Origin: Elusimicrobiales bacterium
GTDB lineage: Bacteria; Elusimicrobiota; Elusimicrobia; Elusimicrobiales; UBA9959
Length of the DNA stretch: 64,000 bases
Direction: 5' to 3'
Assembly (NCBI GenBank): GCA_028713125.1
Contig: JAQTOU010000006.1
Location: forward strand, 62,001 to 126,000
The position numbers and the translations under genes are program-made. This document shows, one piece after another, positions 40,344 to 50,850 of the stretch. Within the stretch, counting starts at the first letter, position 1; every line of letters begins with the position of its first letter. The notes under the pieces are model-generated. The model saw only the letters and a program-made list of their open reading frames with translations. It searched no databases and was not told the DNA's origin.

Positions 40344-43300
40344 ATGCTCCGCCTGTATTGCCCGCCTATTTCGAACAAAGCGCCGGTGATCTGCCCGAGG
40401 GAGCAGTATTTCGCGGCCTCCATCAGGCTTTCGAAGAGATTCACTCCGCCGAGGGCGTTCTTCTTAAGCTCGGCCAGCGCCGCCGCGGCCTGCTTGTCAT
40501 AAGTTTTATGAAGGGCCTTAAGCGAAGCGATCTGGTTGGTTTTTTCCTGCTCTGTCGAGCGGATGACTTCTCCGGGCGTCACGGTGGGGGAGCCTTTGGA
40601 GGAAAGGAAGGTGTTCACGCCCACTATCGGCATCGCGCCGTCGTGCTTAAGCGTTTCGTAGTGGAGCGATTCTTCCTGGATCTTGCTTCTCTGGTACATG
40701 GTCTCCATCGCGCCGAGCACGCCGCCGCGCTCGCTCAGCCTGTTGAATTCCGCCATGACGGCCTCTTCCACCAGGTCGGTTAGCTCCTCGATAATGAAAG
40801 AGCCCTGCGAAGGATTCTGGTTGAAGGCTAGTCCGAGCTCGCGGTTGATGATAAGCTGTATGGCCATAGCGCGGCGCACCGACTCTTCGGTGGGCGTGGT
40901 TATCGCCTCGTCGTAAGCGTTGGTGTGAAGCGAATTGCAATTGTCGTAGATCGCGTACAGGGCCTGCAGCGTGGTCCTGATATCGTTGAAGTCTATCTCC
41001 TGGGCGTGCAGCGACCGCCCCGAGGTCTGGATATGGTATTTCAGCTTCTGGGAAAGCGAATTAGCCTTGTACTTATGCTTCATCGCTTTCGCCCAGATGA
41101 TCCTGGCGACCCGGCCTATGACCGAGAACTCCGGGTCCATACCGTTGGAGAAGAAGAAGGAGAGGTTAGGCGCGAATTTGTCTATGTCCATCCCGCGCGA
41201 AGCGTAATACTCGACGTAAGTGAAGCCGTTGGCCAGGGTGAAAGCCAGCTGGGAGATAGCGTTCGCGCCGGCCTCGGCGATATGGTAGCCGGAGATGGAA
41301 ACGGAATAGAAATTCCTGATCCCGTGGTCGATGAAGTAAGCCTGCACGTCGCCCATCAGCTTCAGGGAGAAATCTATGGAATAGATGCAGGTGTTCTGCG
41401 CCTGGTCTTCCTTCAGGATGTCGGACTGCACTGTCCCGCGCACCTTGGCCATGGTCTCGGCTTTGATCTTTTCGTAAACGTCGCGCGGCAGGACCTGGTC
41501 GCCGGTGACGCCGAGAAGCATAAGTCCCAGCCCGTCATTGCCTTCCGGCAGTTTGCCGTGGTAAGAAGGCCGGGTGGTCCCTTTTGCCTTGTATAGCTGT
41601 TCGATAGTTTTAAGCGTCTTTTTCTCGAGGCCGTTGGCGCGGATATAAAGCTCGCACTGCTGGTCTATGGCCGCGTTCATGAAATAAGCCGTCATGATCG
41701 GGGCCGGGCCGTTTATCGTCATCGAAACCGAAGTCATCGGGTCGGCCAAATTGAAGCCTGAATAAAGCTTCTTCGCGTCGTCGAGGCAGGCGATGGAAAC
41801 GCCGGAATTGCCTATTTTGCCGTAGATGTCGGGGCGGATATCCGGGTCGGCGCCGTAGAGCGTCACCGAGTCGAAAGCCGTGGAAAGCCGCTTGGCCGGC
41901 TGCCCTTTTGAAACGTAATGGAAGCGCTTGTTCGTCCTTTCGGGCCCGCCTTCTCCGGCGAACATCCTGGTAGGGTCCTCGCCCTCGCGCTTGAACGGGA
42001 ATACGCCCGCGGCGTAAGGGAATTCTCCGGGGACATTCTCTTTCAGGTTCCATTTAAGGATATCGCCCCAGGCCTTGTAGCCCGGCATCGAAATTTTGGG
42101 TATCTGGAGGTGGGACAGCGATTCCACATGGGTCTTTACCTTTATCTCTTTGTCCCTGACTTTGTAGGTGAAGAAATCGCTTTTATAGCACTCCAGCCTT
42201 TTGTCCCAGTGCTCGAGCACTTTTTTATTGTGATCTTCCAGTTTATGCTCTGTTTCTTTGTAAGTATTTTCAAGGCGCTTTATTATCGGCGCGTCAGCGG
42301 CGTTTCCGCCCAGCGTTTTAATGGTTTCGCGGATAGAGTACAGTTTCTGCGCGATGTCCGCCTGCTCGAGAGCGCGCTTATTGTAATCGTGGATGGTCTC
42401 GGCTATCTCGGAGAGATACCGCACCCTGTTGGGGGGGATGATCTGGATCTTCTGGTACTGTTTGCCGGCCTCGACAGGCTTGCTCTTGAAGGCCGCTCCG
42501 GTCTTTTTCGCGATCTTGCCGATGAGCGCGCCATAAAACTTGTCCACGCCTTCGTCGTTGAACTGCGAGGCGATAGTTCCGAAGACAGGCAGGTCTTCCA
42601 GCTTCGCGTGCTCGGAGCGGCGGCTGCGGGCGTACTGCTTCCTCACGTCGCGCAGGGCGTCAAGCGCGCCTTTTTTTTCGAATTTATTGATGGCTACCAT
42701 GTCGGCGAAATCAAGCATGTCTATTTTTTCCAGCTGCGTTGCGGCGCCGTATTCCGGCGTCATCACGTAGATGGAAACGTCGCTGTGGTCCACTATCTCG
42801 GTGTCGGACTGGCCGATGCCGGAGCTTTCGAGGATTATCGCGTCGAAGCCTGCCGCTTTGCAGACGCAGAGCGCGTCCTTGACGTACTTCGACAGGGCCA
42901 TATTGGACTGCCTGGTGGCCATGGAGCGCATATAGACGCGCGGGCTGCTGACCGCGTTCATCCTAATTCTGTCGCCCAGCAGCGCGCCGCCGGACCTGCG
43001 CTTGGACGGGTCCACCGAGAGCACGGCTATGTTCCTGTCGGGGAAATCGGCCAGGTAGCGCCTGATGACTTCGTCAACCAGCGAGGACTTGCCCGCGCCG
43101 CCCGTGCCGGTGAAGCCTATTACGGGTATCTTTTTGCCAGCCGCTTTCTTCGCGAGCTTCTTCAGAAGGTCCGCCGAGCGCTCCGGGTAATTTTCCGCGG
43201 CCGAGATCATCGCGGCCACCGACCTGAAATCTTTGGAGCTCACCTTCTCCGCGCTGAGCTTGGCGTCGTTGCCGGTGGGGAAATCGGCGAGCTTAAGGGT

Positions 43301-43714
43301 GTCGTTGATCATTCCCTGCAGCCCCATCCTGCGGCCGTCGTCGGGCGAGTAGATCCTGGCTATGCCGTAGGCGTGCAGTTCTTTTATTTCCTCGGGAAGG
43401 ATAACCCCGCCGCCGCCGGCGATGATCTTTATATGCCCGCAGCCCTGCTGCTTGAGCAGGTCGTACATGTATTTGAAGGACTCGAGGTGGCCGCCCTGGT
43501 AGGAGGTGATGGCTACCGCCTGCACGTCCTCCTGGATGGCGCAGGCCACTATCTCAGCTACGGACCTGTTATGCCCGAGGTGTATAACCTCGGCGCCGCT
43601 GGCCTGGAAGATCCGGCGCATCACGTTTATCGAAGCGTCATGCCCGTCGAATAAAGAGGTGGCGGTGGCTATCCTGATATGGTTTTTAGGTTTGTAGATC
43701 TTTTCGGTGTTCAT
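40340..43714 (-). CDS. icmF: Fused isobutyryl-CoA mutase IcmF (B12 domain, MeaI-type G-protein, mutase)
   Basis: N-terminal [18 protein letters not shown]12 domain, [18 protein letters not shown]-loop, mutase core [29 protein letters not shown]; start refined from 44008. Confidence 0.9.
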   Translation of the reverse strand: MNTEKIYKPKNHIRIATATSLFDGHDASINVMRRIFQASGAEVIHLGHNRSVAEIVACAIQEDVQAVAITSYQGGHLESFKYMYDLLKQQGCGHIKIIAGGGGVILPEEIKELHAYGIARIYSPDDGRRMGLQGMINDTLKLADFPTGNDAKLSAEKVSSKDFRSVAAMISAAENYPERSADLLKKLAKKAAGKKIPVIGFTGTGGAGKSSLVDEVIRRYLADFPDRNIAVLSVDPSKRRSGGALLGDRIRMNAVSSPRVYMRSMATRQSNMALSKYVKDALCVCKAAGFDAIILESSGIGQSDTEIVDHSDVSIYVMTPEYGAATQLEKIDMLDFADMVAINKFEKKGALDALRDVRKQYARSRRSEHAKLEDLPVFGTIASQFNDEGVDKFYGALIGKIAKKTGAAFKSKPVEAGKQYQKIQIIPPNRVRYLSEIAETIHDYNKRALEQADIAQKLYSIRETIKTLGGNAADAPIIKRLENTYKETEHKLEDHNKKVLEHWDKRLECYKSDFFTYKVRDKEIKVKTHVESLSHLQIPKISMPGYKAWGDILKWNLKENVPGEFPYAAGVFPFKREGEDPTRMFAGEGGPERTNKRFHYVSKGQPAKRLSTAFDSVTLYGADPDIRPDIYGKIGNSGVSIACLDDAKKLYSGFNLADPMTSVSMTINGPAPIMTAYFMNAAIDQQCELYIRANGLEKKTLKTIEQLYKAKGTTRPSYHGKLPEGNDGLGLMLLGVTGDQVLPRDVYEKIKAETMAKVRGTVQSDILKEDQAQNTCIYSIDFSLKLMGDVQAYFIDHGIRNFYSVSISGYHIAEAGANAISQLAFTLANGFTYVEYYASRGMDIDKFAPNLSFFFSNGMDPEFSVIGRVARIIWAKAMKHKYKANSLSQKLKYHIQTSGRSLHAQEIDFNDIRTTLQALYAIYDNCNSLHTNAYDEAITTPTEESVRRAMAIQLIINRELGLAFNQNPSQGSFIIEELTDLVEEAVMAEFNRLSERGGVLGAMETMYQRSKIQEESLHYETLKHDGAMPIVGVNTFLSSKGSPTVTPGEVIRSTEQEKTNQIASLKALHKTYDKQAAAALAELKKNALGGVNLFESLMEAAKYCSLGQITGALFEIGGQYRRSM

Positions 43715-43758
43715 AGTTTTATCCGCTGAGCCGGGCGGCTGGAAAGCCGCTTCGCCGG

Positions 43759-44715
43759 TCAGCTGCCCAACTGCGCGGCCGCTTCGCTGATCTCTTTTCG
43801 CGCCTGCAGGAACTCGTTCCAGATGGCATCCACTATTTCTCCGGCAGGCAGGATCCCTTTCAGCAGGGATGCGGCCTGGCCGATCTCGAGCTCCCCGTTC
43901 TCTACGTCGCCTTCGAACATCCCCTTCCCTGCCCTGCCTTTCCCGAGCAACTGCGTCAGCTCTTCGGGGGTCGCGCCGCGGCTCTCGAGCTCCAGGACTT
44001 CGGCGCAAAATTTATTCCGCAGCAGCCTTACCGGCGCCAGCTTTTTCAGCGCGAGGACGGTTCCGCCTTCTTCGCATTCGACTACTTTCTGTTTGAAGCC
44101 GGCGCTGGCCGAGCATTCCCAGCTGGCCACGAAGCGGGTGCCCATTTGTACGCCTTCGGCGCCTAAAACCATGACCGCAAGCATGGCCCTGCCGCCGGTT
44201 ATGCCGCCGGCGGCTATCAAAGGGATCTTTATGGTTTCCCTCACCTTCGGGATAAGACAAAGGGTGGTCGTTTCCTCGCGGCCATTGTGCCCGCCGGCCT
44301 CGAAGCCCTCGGCCACTACCGCGTCTACGCCCGCCGCTTCGCACTTGGCGGCGTACTTCGCCCCCGGGACCACGTGCGCTACCTTTATGCCCTTATCTTT
44401 CAGAAAAGACGTCCAAAGGTCCGGCTTTCCGCCCGAAGTGAAAACTATTTTAACGTCCTCGTCCACGATAACCTTCATGGTCTCCTGGAGGTGCGAGAAA
44501 AGGAGCGGGACATTGACCCCGAAAGGTTTGTCGGTGGCCTCTTTGCATTTGAGGATATGGGCGCGCAGCATCTCCGGCGACATTGACCCGGCCCCGATAA
44601 GGCCCAGCCCGCCGGCATTGCTGACGGCAGAGGCCAGCTCCCAGCCGCTGCACCAGACCATCCCGCCCTGTATGATGGGGTATTTAATGCCGAAGAGTTC
44701 CGTTACCCTGTTCAT
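43759..44715 (-). CDS. Nitronate monooxygenase / FabK-like flavoprotein
   Basis: [46 protein letters not shown] aaggag. Confidence 0.82.
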   Translation of the reverse strand: MNRVTELFGIKYPIIQGGMVWCSGWELASAVSNAGGLGLIGAGSMSPEMLRAHILKCKEATDKPFGVNVPLLFSHLQETMKVIVDEDVKIVFTSGGKPDLWTSFLKDKGIKVAHVVPGAKYAAKCEAAGVDAVVAEGFEAGGHNGREETTTLCLIPKVRETIKIPLIAAGGITGGRAMLAVMVLGAEGVQMGTRFVASWECSASAGFKQKVVECEEGGTVLALKKLAPVRLLRNKFCAEVLELESRGATPEELTQLLGKGRAGKGMFEGDVENGELEIGQAASLLKGILPAGEIVDAIWNEFLQARKEISEAAAQLGS

Positions 44716-44904
44716 CCGGCTGACTCCTTAAAAGAAACTTGGGTAGAGGGATTAGGAAAGCCGGCGGGCGGCGGATATAAATAACTTTGCGCCTTTATAT
44801 ATATACCCGTGAGCCATGGTAGGGTCATAGATAAAGAGTATATAACCAAATGCGGCAGTTAGACAACCTTTTTTAGTCCTTTTGCAGGCAGAACAGGCTA
44901 TCCG

Positions 44905-47900
44905 TCAGAGTTTTGTCACTTTCAGATAAGAACCCTTATAGACCGTGGAATTATTGGGGTTCGGGGCCGCGTGCTGTATCGTAAGGTTCCCCGAGCTGCT
45001 TGTGGTTATTATGCCTTTGATCAGGATCCCGCCAGTCAGCACAATTTCCGTAAGATAGTTCTGCGTTGCCGTATTAATAGCGGTTATTCTCGAGTTCATC
45101 ATCGCAGCGCTGGAGACAGGCCCATAGATGACGGCCTCAACAGTTGCGCCAGCGGCGGGATAGGCTACGGCATATTGAAGGCCGACCGCGGTTGCGCCGG
45201 CGCCGCAGGATAATTCAGCCTCGAACTGATAGGTGGCATTCGCAAGCAAAGCGACACTAAGCATGGGAATGTCGGCCAAGGTCGGAGTAGCGTTGATATT
45301 ATTCGCCTGGGTTACTGCATATACCGGCCCGGCAGGCGCCGCCCAGGCCGCCAGACCGACGGCATCGGAAGTCAGCACCTTGCCGGCGCCCTGGGAACCG
45401 TCAGCTAACTTAAAGGTTCCGATAACGGTAAGCGTGGAGGTCGGGACAAGAGTACCGATGCCCACATAGTTGCTGTTGTTGAGGAACATGCCGCCATCGG
45501 CAGTATTAGTAGAGGCCGTAGCCAGGAACCCGCCCCGGTTCTTGAACCAGGTCCTGTCGACAACATTATTCTCGACCACCACAGCCGCTGAATCCGACCA
45601 GGTAAAGGTTCCGTTGGCGGTTGAACTGGATTTATACCCTGCGGCGAATGAATTATTGCCTTTCGCGGTGTTCTCCAGTCCTCCGGCTACGGTGGAATAC
45701 AGCCCGATAGCCGTGTTTATATATCCGCCGGATACGGTGGCGGCATCCATGGAGCTGACGTTCTGACGTCCGCCTGATACTGTGGCATAATTAGCGCTTG
45801 CGGTGTTAGTAAATCCGCCAGCCACAGCGGTATAGTTGCTGCTCGCTATATTGTCCGCCCCGCCGGCCACAACCGACATCTGGCCGCTTGCCGTATTACC
45901 CCAGCCGCCGGCCACGGCGGAGTAGCTGTTGCTGGCCGCATTTGCCTTTCCACCTCCCACAGTGGAGAATGAGCCGGTGGCCGTGTTGGTCTGTCCTCCT
46001 GATACGGTAGCGGATAAACTGCTGGCAGTGTTGGACTGTCCGCCGGTTACAGTGGTCCAGATGCCGCTCGCCGTATTAGACTGTCCGCCGGCCGCGGTGG
46101 CCCAATCTCCGGTCGCTATATTAGATTGTCCGCCGCCTACAGTGGCGACATAGCCCCCCGCGGAATTAGAGTTTCCGCCGGAAACGGTGGTATAGGTATT
46201 GCTGGACGTGCTATTGTTTCCAAAGGCAATCGAGCCAAGCCCGATATTATTGGAATCCCAGGAAGCTCCGGCTACAATTCCCGCCCTGAGCGCGCCTTTC
46301 TCCGGTATCCACATTAAACGGGTTCCTGCTCCGGAGAAAGCCACTCCGCCAGTCGTCCCGGTTGAGTATATGCCGCCGTTAGTAAAATAGGCCGAAGACG
46401 AAAAATAAGTAGCCCTCGTAAAGGAATTCTCCCCGGTAAAGGTTTGCGTCGACGCTTTATAGACGTCCCCGCCTGTGACAGGGGCCTGCCAGTTTGCCAG
46501 GCCGGCCGCGTTGGATGTCAGCACATACCCGTTGGTCTGCGTCCCGTCGACTAATTTGAACGTGCCCACAACGGTAAGCGTAGAGGTAGGCACGGTAGTC
46601 CCTATGCCTACATTGCCCGCTGAAACGATCAGCCCTGACGATATCGTAACCCCCGGCAGAGAAGGATCCAGCGCGGTGAAAGCCGTTGTAGATATGAAAG
46701 TGTTCGAGCCGGTAAAGGTCTGCGTGGACGCTTTATAGACATCCCCGCCGCCTCCGCCCGCTACCGCCCATCTTGCCAGGCCGTTCGCGTCGGAAGTCAG
46801 AACCCTGCCGGCGGCCGCCGAGCCGTCGATCAGCTTAAATGTTCCCACCACGGTAAAGGTGGAGGGAACCAACATCGTCCCTACAGCTACATAGCCGGAA
46901 CTGTCTACGGAGAAGGCGGCGCCTCCCGCATTTGTCGTGTTCGTGATCAGGAACCCGCCCCTGTTCTTGAACCAGGTCCTGTCGGCCACATTATTATTTA
47001 CTAAAGCCCCTTCGGAATCGGACCAGGTAAAAGCGCCGTCGGCGGTTGAGCTGGATCTGTAGCCTGCAGCGAAAGAATAATCATTGTTAGCGGTATTTCC
47101 TATTCCTCCGGCTGCGATAGACCAATCACCGTTAGCTGCATTCGAGTCTCCGCCCGTCACAGTAGAATAAAAACCTGTTGCTTTGTTGCGAGCCCCGCCT
47201 GTCACGGAGGCTTTTTCGTTGCTTGCCGTGTTGCCGGTGCCGCCGGCTATGTTGGCATATAGCGCGGTTACATTATTATCAGTGCCGCCTGCTACATTGC
47301 TGGCGCCGCCGCTTGCCGTATTGTTCCGCCCTCCGGCTACAGTGTCGTAGAAGTAGCTTGCCGTGTTGCTATCGCCGAAAGCTGTTGAAAAATCCCCGAT
47401 ATTGCCGGCATCCCACTGGGCGCCGGTTACCTTCCCGGCCCTGAGCGCGTATTTCTCCGGTATCCACATGAAGCGCGCTCCGGAGCCGGAGAAAGGCACC
47501 CCGCCTACAGCTCCGGTAGAGTAAATTCCGCCGCCCGTCACATAGGTTGCGGATGAAAGATATGTAGCTCCCTGGAAGCTGTTATTTCCTGTAAAGGTCT
47601 GCGTAGAGGCGAGATAAACGTCGCCGGCCCCGAAAACCGGCTTGTGGTTGACCATAGGCCAATCCACGCCGTTCGCCCAGGCTGAGGTCCCGCTGTTCAC
47701 GGAATACGCGGCGGTGCCGCTGTTGATAGAGTATAAAGCGTAAGCCGAGGAGACAATTTTGTAGCGTGGGGTCATTTCAAGATCGGTCCCTACCGTCACG
47801 CCTAGCCAATAGGAGGTCGAAAAGCTTATGCCATAAGTGCTGAAAGATGTGGCCGAGCCGAGCAGTACGCTGTAAAGGCCGGTGCTGTCGGGGACTACGT

Positions 47901-48126
47901 CCTGGTTCTCGGACCAGACTAAAGAGCCGCCGGTGGCGGTCGTATAGAATTTGAAGACCATGGGGACCGAGACAGTGATCGCGGTACCGGCGGAGTCTGT
48001 AAGTTTGCCCTGGAAATTTATAAGTTCGGGAACAGCAGCTCTCGCGGAGTTTGCCGCGAAGATCAAAATCGTAAACAAGGCCGCCAGTGCGGCATTTGAA
48101 ATTTCTTTTTGTATTCTGCTTTTCAT
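44905..48126 (-). CDS. Large secreted surface protein with two head-repeat modules
   Basis: Signal peptide; duplicated module GGIYSTG..GGV.FSG.G.R.MWIPEK.ALRAG plus tandem 15-aa GGxxNTAxxxxxxVx repeats resembling YadA/Hep-Hag head repeats. Confidence 0.8.
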   Translation of the reverse strand: MKSRIQKEISNAALAALFTILIFAANSARAAVPELINFQGKLTDSAGTAITVSVPMVFKFYTTATGGSLVWSENQDVVPDSTGLYSVLLGSATSFSTYGISFSTSYWLGVTVGTDLEMTPRYKIVSSAYALYSINSGTAAYSVNSGTSAWANGVDWPMVNHKPVFGAGDVYLASTQTFTGNNSFQGATYLSSATYVTGGGIYSTGAVGGVPFSGSGARFMWIPEKYALRAGKVTGAQWDAGNIGDFSTAFGDSNTASYFYDTVAGGRNNTASGGASNVAGGTDNNVTALYANIAGGTGNTASNEKASVTGGARNKATGFYSTVTGGDSNAANGDWSIAAGGIGNTANNDYSFAAGYRSSSTADGAFTWSDSEGALVNNNVADRTWFKNRGGFLITNTTNAGGAAFSVDSSGYVAVGTMLVPSTFTVVGTFKLIDGSAAAGRVLTSDANGLARWAVAGGGGGDVYKASTQTFTGSNTFISTTAFTALDPSLPGVTISSGLIVSAGNVGIGTTVPTSTLTVVGTFKLVDGTQTNGYVLTSNAAGLANWQAPVTGGDVYKASTQTFTGENSFTRATYFSSSAYFTNGGIYSTGTTGGVAFSGAGTRLMWIPEKGALRAGIVAGASWDSNNIGLGSIAFGNNSTSSNTYTTVSGGNSNSAGGYVATVGGGQSNIATGDWATAAGGQSNTASGIWTTVTGGQSNTASSLSATVSGGQTNTATGSFSTVGGGKANAASNSYSAVAGGWGNTASGQMSVVAGGADNIASSNYTAVAGGFTNTASANYATVSGGRQNVSSMDAATVSGGYINTAIGLYSTVAGGLENTAKGNNSFAAGYKSSSTANGTFTWSDSAAVVVENNVVDRTWFKNRGGFLATASTNTADGGMFLNNSNYVGIGTLVPTSTLTVIGTFKLADGSQGAGKVLTSDAVGLAAWAAPAGPVYAVTQANNINATPTLADIPMLSVALLANATYQFEAELSCGAGATAVGLQYAVAYPAAGATVEAVIYGPVSSAAMMNSRITAINTATQNYLTEIVLTGGILIKGIITTSSSGNLTIQHAAPNPNNSTVYKGSYLKVTKL
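45640..46180 (-). repeat. 12 tandem 45-bp (15-aa) head repeats
   Basis: Counted in translation from GGNSNSAGGYVATVG to GGLENTAKGNNSFAA; fixed 15-aa period. Confidence 0.8.
47065..47334 (-). repeat. 6 tandem 45-bp (15-aa) head repeats
   Basis: Counted in translation from GGRNNTASGGASNVA to GGIGNTANNDYSFAA. Confidence 0.8.
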
Positions 48127-48157
48127 GAACTACCTCCAATCAGTTTTCATCAAAAAA

Positions 48158-50065
48158 TCAGGGCTTAACCTGCTGCGAGGTGCTCCCCATGGTCAGGATG
48201 GCTATCACGCGGCGGTTTATCTGGCGGCCTTCATCGGTCGCATTCGAGACGGCGGGCTGGGCTTTTCCTATGCCCTTATAGGACAGGCGGCCGGCTTTCA
48301 GGCCGTTAACCTCTATAAAATGTTTCATGACGGAATTGGCCCTGTTATTGGAAAGCCTGATATTATATTCGCTGGAGCCGTGGTCGTCGGTATGTCCCTG
48401 CAGCTCTATCCGCGCCGAGGGATTGGCCGCCATGAACGCCGCTATTTCTTTTAGCTGGCTTGCGTAGGCTCCCCTGAGGTTGGCTTTGTCGAAATCGAAC
48501 TCTATGAGCAGTTTCAGGCATAATTTCTCGGCCTGGTCCCAGTGGCAGGCGGGGTCGCCGGCGGCGCCGAGAACGGCGTCAACTACGCCCGGGGTTACTG
48601 AGCCCGGGGCGGCTACCAGCGTAAGCCTGTCGATCGCCTGCAGCTCAACCTTCGTCCCTACCTGGCAGCCGGCGGCGTCCACGGCTATTCCTGCCGGAGT
48701 TCCGAGGCAGTTATCCAGCGAATCCACTACCCCGTCGGCATCGGCGTCAAGCAGGCAGCCAGTCGCGCCGACAGCGGCGCCCGGAGTAGTGCCAGGGCAG
48801 GCGTCAAGATAATCCGGCACGCCGTCAGCGTCCGTGTCCGGGGGGCAACCGGCCGCGTTGACCGCGGTTCCGGTGGAAGTGCCGGGGCACTTGTCTAAAT
48901 AATCCGCCACCCCGTCAACATCAGTGTCCAGCGGGCAGCCAACAGCGTCAACGGCCGTTCCCGTTGAGGTGCCGGGGCATTTATCGAAAGGGTCAGTAAT
49001 TCCGTCAGCATCGGTATCGGCGGGGGCGGTGATCACCTCTGCGGCAACCGGAGCGGGGGCAGGAACAGGAATAGGGGTGGGCACCGGGATAGGCGCAGGG
49101 GCAGGCGGCTCAGCTTTCGCGGCCGGAGCGGCAAATTTTATTCCCAGCGAGATCCTGTGCGTAATTCCGAGGTCAGTGAAAGAATTCCAGGCATAGTCGA
49201 GCCGGTAATCGTTCCAGCCGACGCCGAGGCCGGCGGTCAAGCCTGAAAGCGCTCCGAGTTCCTTGACCGTATCGCCCTTATACCCGCCCCTGGCCGCAAG
49301 AATAAAAGCGCCGAAAGCGCGCGTATATTCGGCGCCGGCGTGCAGATTAATATCTTGTTCCGTATAGGTCAGGTCCGAGGCCAGCAGTAAATTCTTAAAA
49401 AGCGCCAGGGACCCTCCCGCGCGGATAGTCAGCGGGAGGGGATATTCTTCGGCCGCGTATTTTGCCTTTGTTCCGAAGTTCTGTACCGCCAGGCCGACGC
49501 TCAGCTTTCTTCCCCAGGGCCGGAAGCCGCTGTAGAGAGCGCCCAGGTCCGCTGCGAAGGACTGCGCGCTTTGGCTGTCTATGCGCGAGGTTATATATTT
49601 CAGGTTAGCGCCAAGCGCCAGGCTGCCCAGCGGGCGGGCATAGGAAACAAGCCCCATCATGTCCGCCGCGCTGTAGCTCTCCGCTAGCCGGTTCCCTAAA
49701 TAGTCGGCTTTTTGAATGGTTCCGGAATTGAGAATGTTGAAGCCGGCGCCTATGCTTCCGCCCAGCGCCGGGCGGCCGTAAAAGAAGTTTGAATAGGAGA
49801 TGTCCTCGAACCACAGGGCGTGCGTCATGGATAATTCGCCGCGCTTCATGCCGGCCAGTCCGGCGGGATTCCAATAGACCGCATTAACATCGTCGGCCAG
49901 TCCCGTGAAGACTTCGCCCATAGCCGAAGGCCTGGCGCCTACGCCAAGCTGGAGGAATTGAAAAGCGCTTGTTCCCCGGGCGCCTCCCGCAAAAGCGGGA
50001 GCGGGGCCGCACGGGAGAGCTAACGCCGCGAGGGCCGCCGAGATCAGGATATTTTTCGGCGTCAT
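48158..50065 (-). CDS. PorV/UPF0164-like outer-membrane barrel fused to TSP3 repeats and OmpA C-terminal domain
   Basis: GARPSAMGEVFTGLADDVNAVYWNPAGLAG (PorV/PorQ-like), four D.D.DG..D..D.CPGT.....V...GC repeats, OmpA QGHTDDHGSSEYNIRLSNNRANSVMKHF. Confidence 0.85.
   Translation of the reverse strand: MTPKNILISAALAALALPCGPAPAFAGGARGTSAFQFLQLGVGARPSAMGEVFTGLADDVNAVYWNPAGLAGMKRGELSMTHALWFEDISYSNFFYGRPALGGSIGAGFNILNSGTIQKADYLGNRLAESYSAADMMGLVSYARPLGSLALGANLKYITSRIDSQSAQSFAADLGALYSGFRPWGRKLSVGLAVQNFGTKAKYAAEEYPLPLTIRAGGSLALFKNLLLASDLTYTEQDINLHAGAEYTRAFGAFILAARGGYKGDTVKELGALSGLTAGLGVGWNDYRLDYAWNSFTDLGITHRISLGIKFAAPAAKAEPPAPAPIPVPTPIPVPAPAPVAAEVITAPADTDADGITDPFDKCPGTSTGTAVDAVGCPLDTDVDGVADYLDKCPGTSTGTAVNAAGCPPDTDADGVPDYLDACPGTTPGAAVGATGCLLDADADGVVDSLDNCLGTPAGIAVDAAGCQVGTKVELQAIDRLTLVAAPGSVTPGVVDAVLGAAGDPACHWDQAEKLCLKLLIEFDFDKANLRGAYASQLKEIAAFMAANPSARIELQGHTDDHGSSEYNIRLSNNRANSVMKHFIEVNGLKAGRLSYKGIGKAQPAVSNATDEGRQINRRVIAILTMGSTSQQVKP
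48655..49020 (-). repeat. Four ~30-aa thrombospondin type-3-like repeats
   Basis: DTDADGITDPFDKCPGTSTGTAVDAVGCPL and three related copies. Confidence 0.8.
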
Positions 50066-50631
50066 TATCTTATCACCGAGAATTTGCCTTTAGCTTTGCA
50101 GACGCCCGGGGAGGTGAGGAAGAAAATGTAAACGCCGCTCGCCAGCTTTTGTCCGTCGGCATTAGCGGCGTCCCATTCGTAATAGTCGACCGAGCTGTCG
50201 GTCTTGTGAAGCTCGGTCATCAATTTGCCGGTGATGGCAAAGATCTTTATGGTCGCGGCTGCCGGCAGATGCTTAAAGGTAAGCTTGCCGGCATGGAAGC
50301 GGCCAGGAGTGTTCGGCTCGAAGGGATTGGGATAGACGTAGGGGTCGCAAGAGCCGGAGGGAGGAGAAGGGGGCGCGGCCGGGTCGACGCTGCCGCCTGT
50401 AATGATGTAGTGGGCGCTTTGCGCGGGACCGGTCATGGCCCGGCCAAGTATGCCGGTGTGGATCTTGTAATTAGCGGAAACCGTATCCGTCGTCCCGTTG
50501 ATCATTACCGGGATGGAAACAAAATAATGGACGCTTAACAGTACGCCGGCGTAAGCCAGTGAGCCGGCCAGCGCGGTTGCAAGAATTAATAAAACTGTTT
50601 TGCGGCAGCGCCGCAAAGACCCGAACGACAT
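50065..50631 (-). CDS. Exported protein with YPNPF-type (T9SS type A/FlgD-Ig-like) C-terminal domain
   Basis: N-terminal TM; VYPNPFEPNT...IKIFAITGKLMTEL...EWDAANADGQKLASGVYIFFL. Confidence 0.75.
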   Translation of the reverse strand: MSFGSLRRCRKTVLLILATALAGSLAYAGVLLSVHYFVSIPVMINGTTDTVSANYKIHTGILGRAMTGPAQSAHYIITGGSVDPAAPPSPPSGSCDPYVYPNPFEPNTPGRFHAGKLTFKHLPAAATIKIFAITGKLMTELHKTDSSVDYYEWDAANADGQKLASGVYIFFLTSPGVCKAKGKFSVIR

Positions 50632-50669
50632 GAAGTTCCCTTTTAAAAGACCAACGCTGCCCGCCGTTG

Positions 50670-50698
50670 ATTAAAATTAATGCGGCGGTTGATGTAAA
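50670..50698 (-). promoter_or_regulatory. Candidate promoter TTTACA-17 bp-TTTAAT for the surface operon
   Basis: Read on the minus strand 39 nt upstream of the 50631 start. Confidence 0.45.
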
Positions 50699-50850
50699 GC
50701 AATAAAAAACGGCGATACATGACCGTAGAGAGAATTTGTAAATGATTTTTACGCTGTTTTAAAAACGGGGGTTTTTAAGCGGAATCACTAATTCTTTCTA
50801 CCTAACCCGAACTGCTTTACTATTATACGACATCCTGAGCGGCTGTCGTA

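Noticed and set aside
41918-43654. 578-aa plus-strand ORF
   Set aside because: Antisense to IcmF, whose domains are all identifiable.
43715-44008. 98-residue Arg-rich N-terminal extension of the IcmF ORF
   Set aside because: Overlaps the nitronate-monooxygenase gene and is low complexity. [26 protein letters not shown] at 43714 is a typical start.
45640-46180. CRISPR-like regular repeat spacing
   Set aside because: The 45-bp periodicity is in-frame protein repeat with degenerate units, not identical repeats with unique spacers.
45233-47444. Series of small plus-strand ORFs rich in P/V/C repeats
   Set aside because: Antisense translations of the 45-bp head repeats, so their repetitiveness is secondary.
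50759-50778. TTAAAAAC-GGGG-GTTTTTAA hairpin as a terminator
   Set aside because: AT-only stem with weak predicted stability and no adjacent stop codon on either strand; not convincing.
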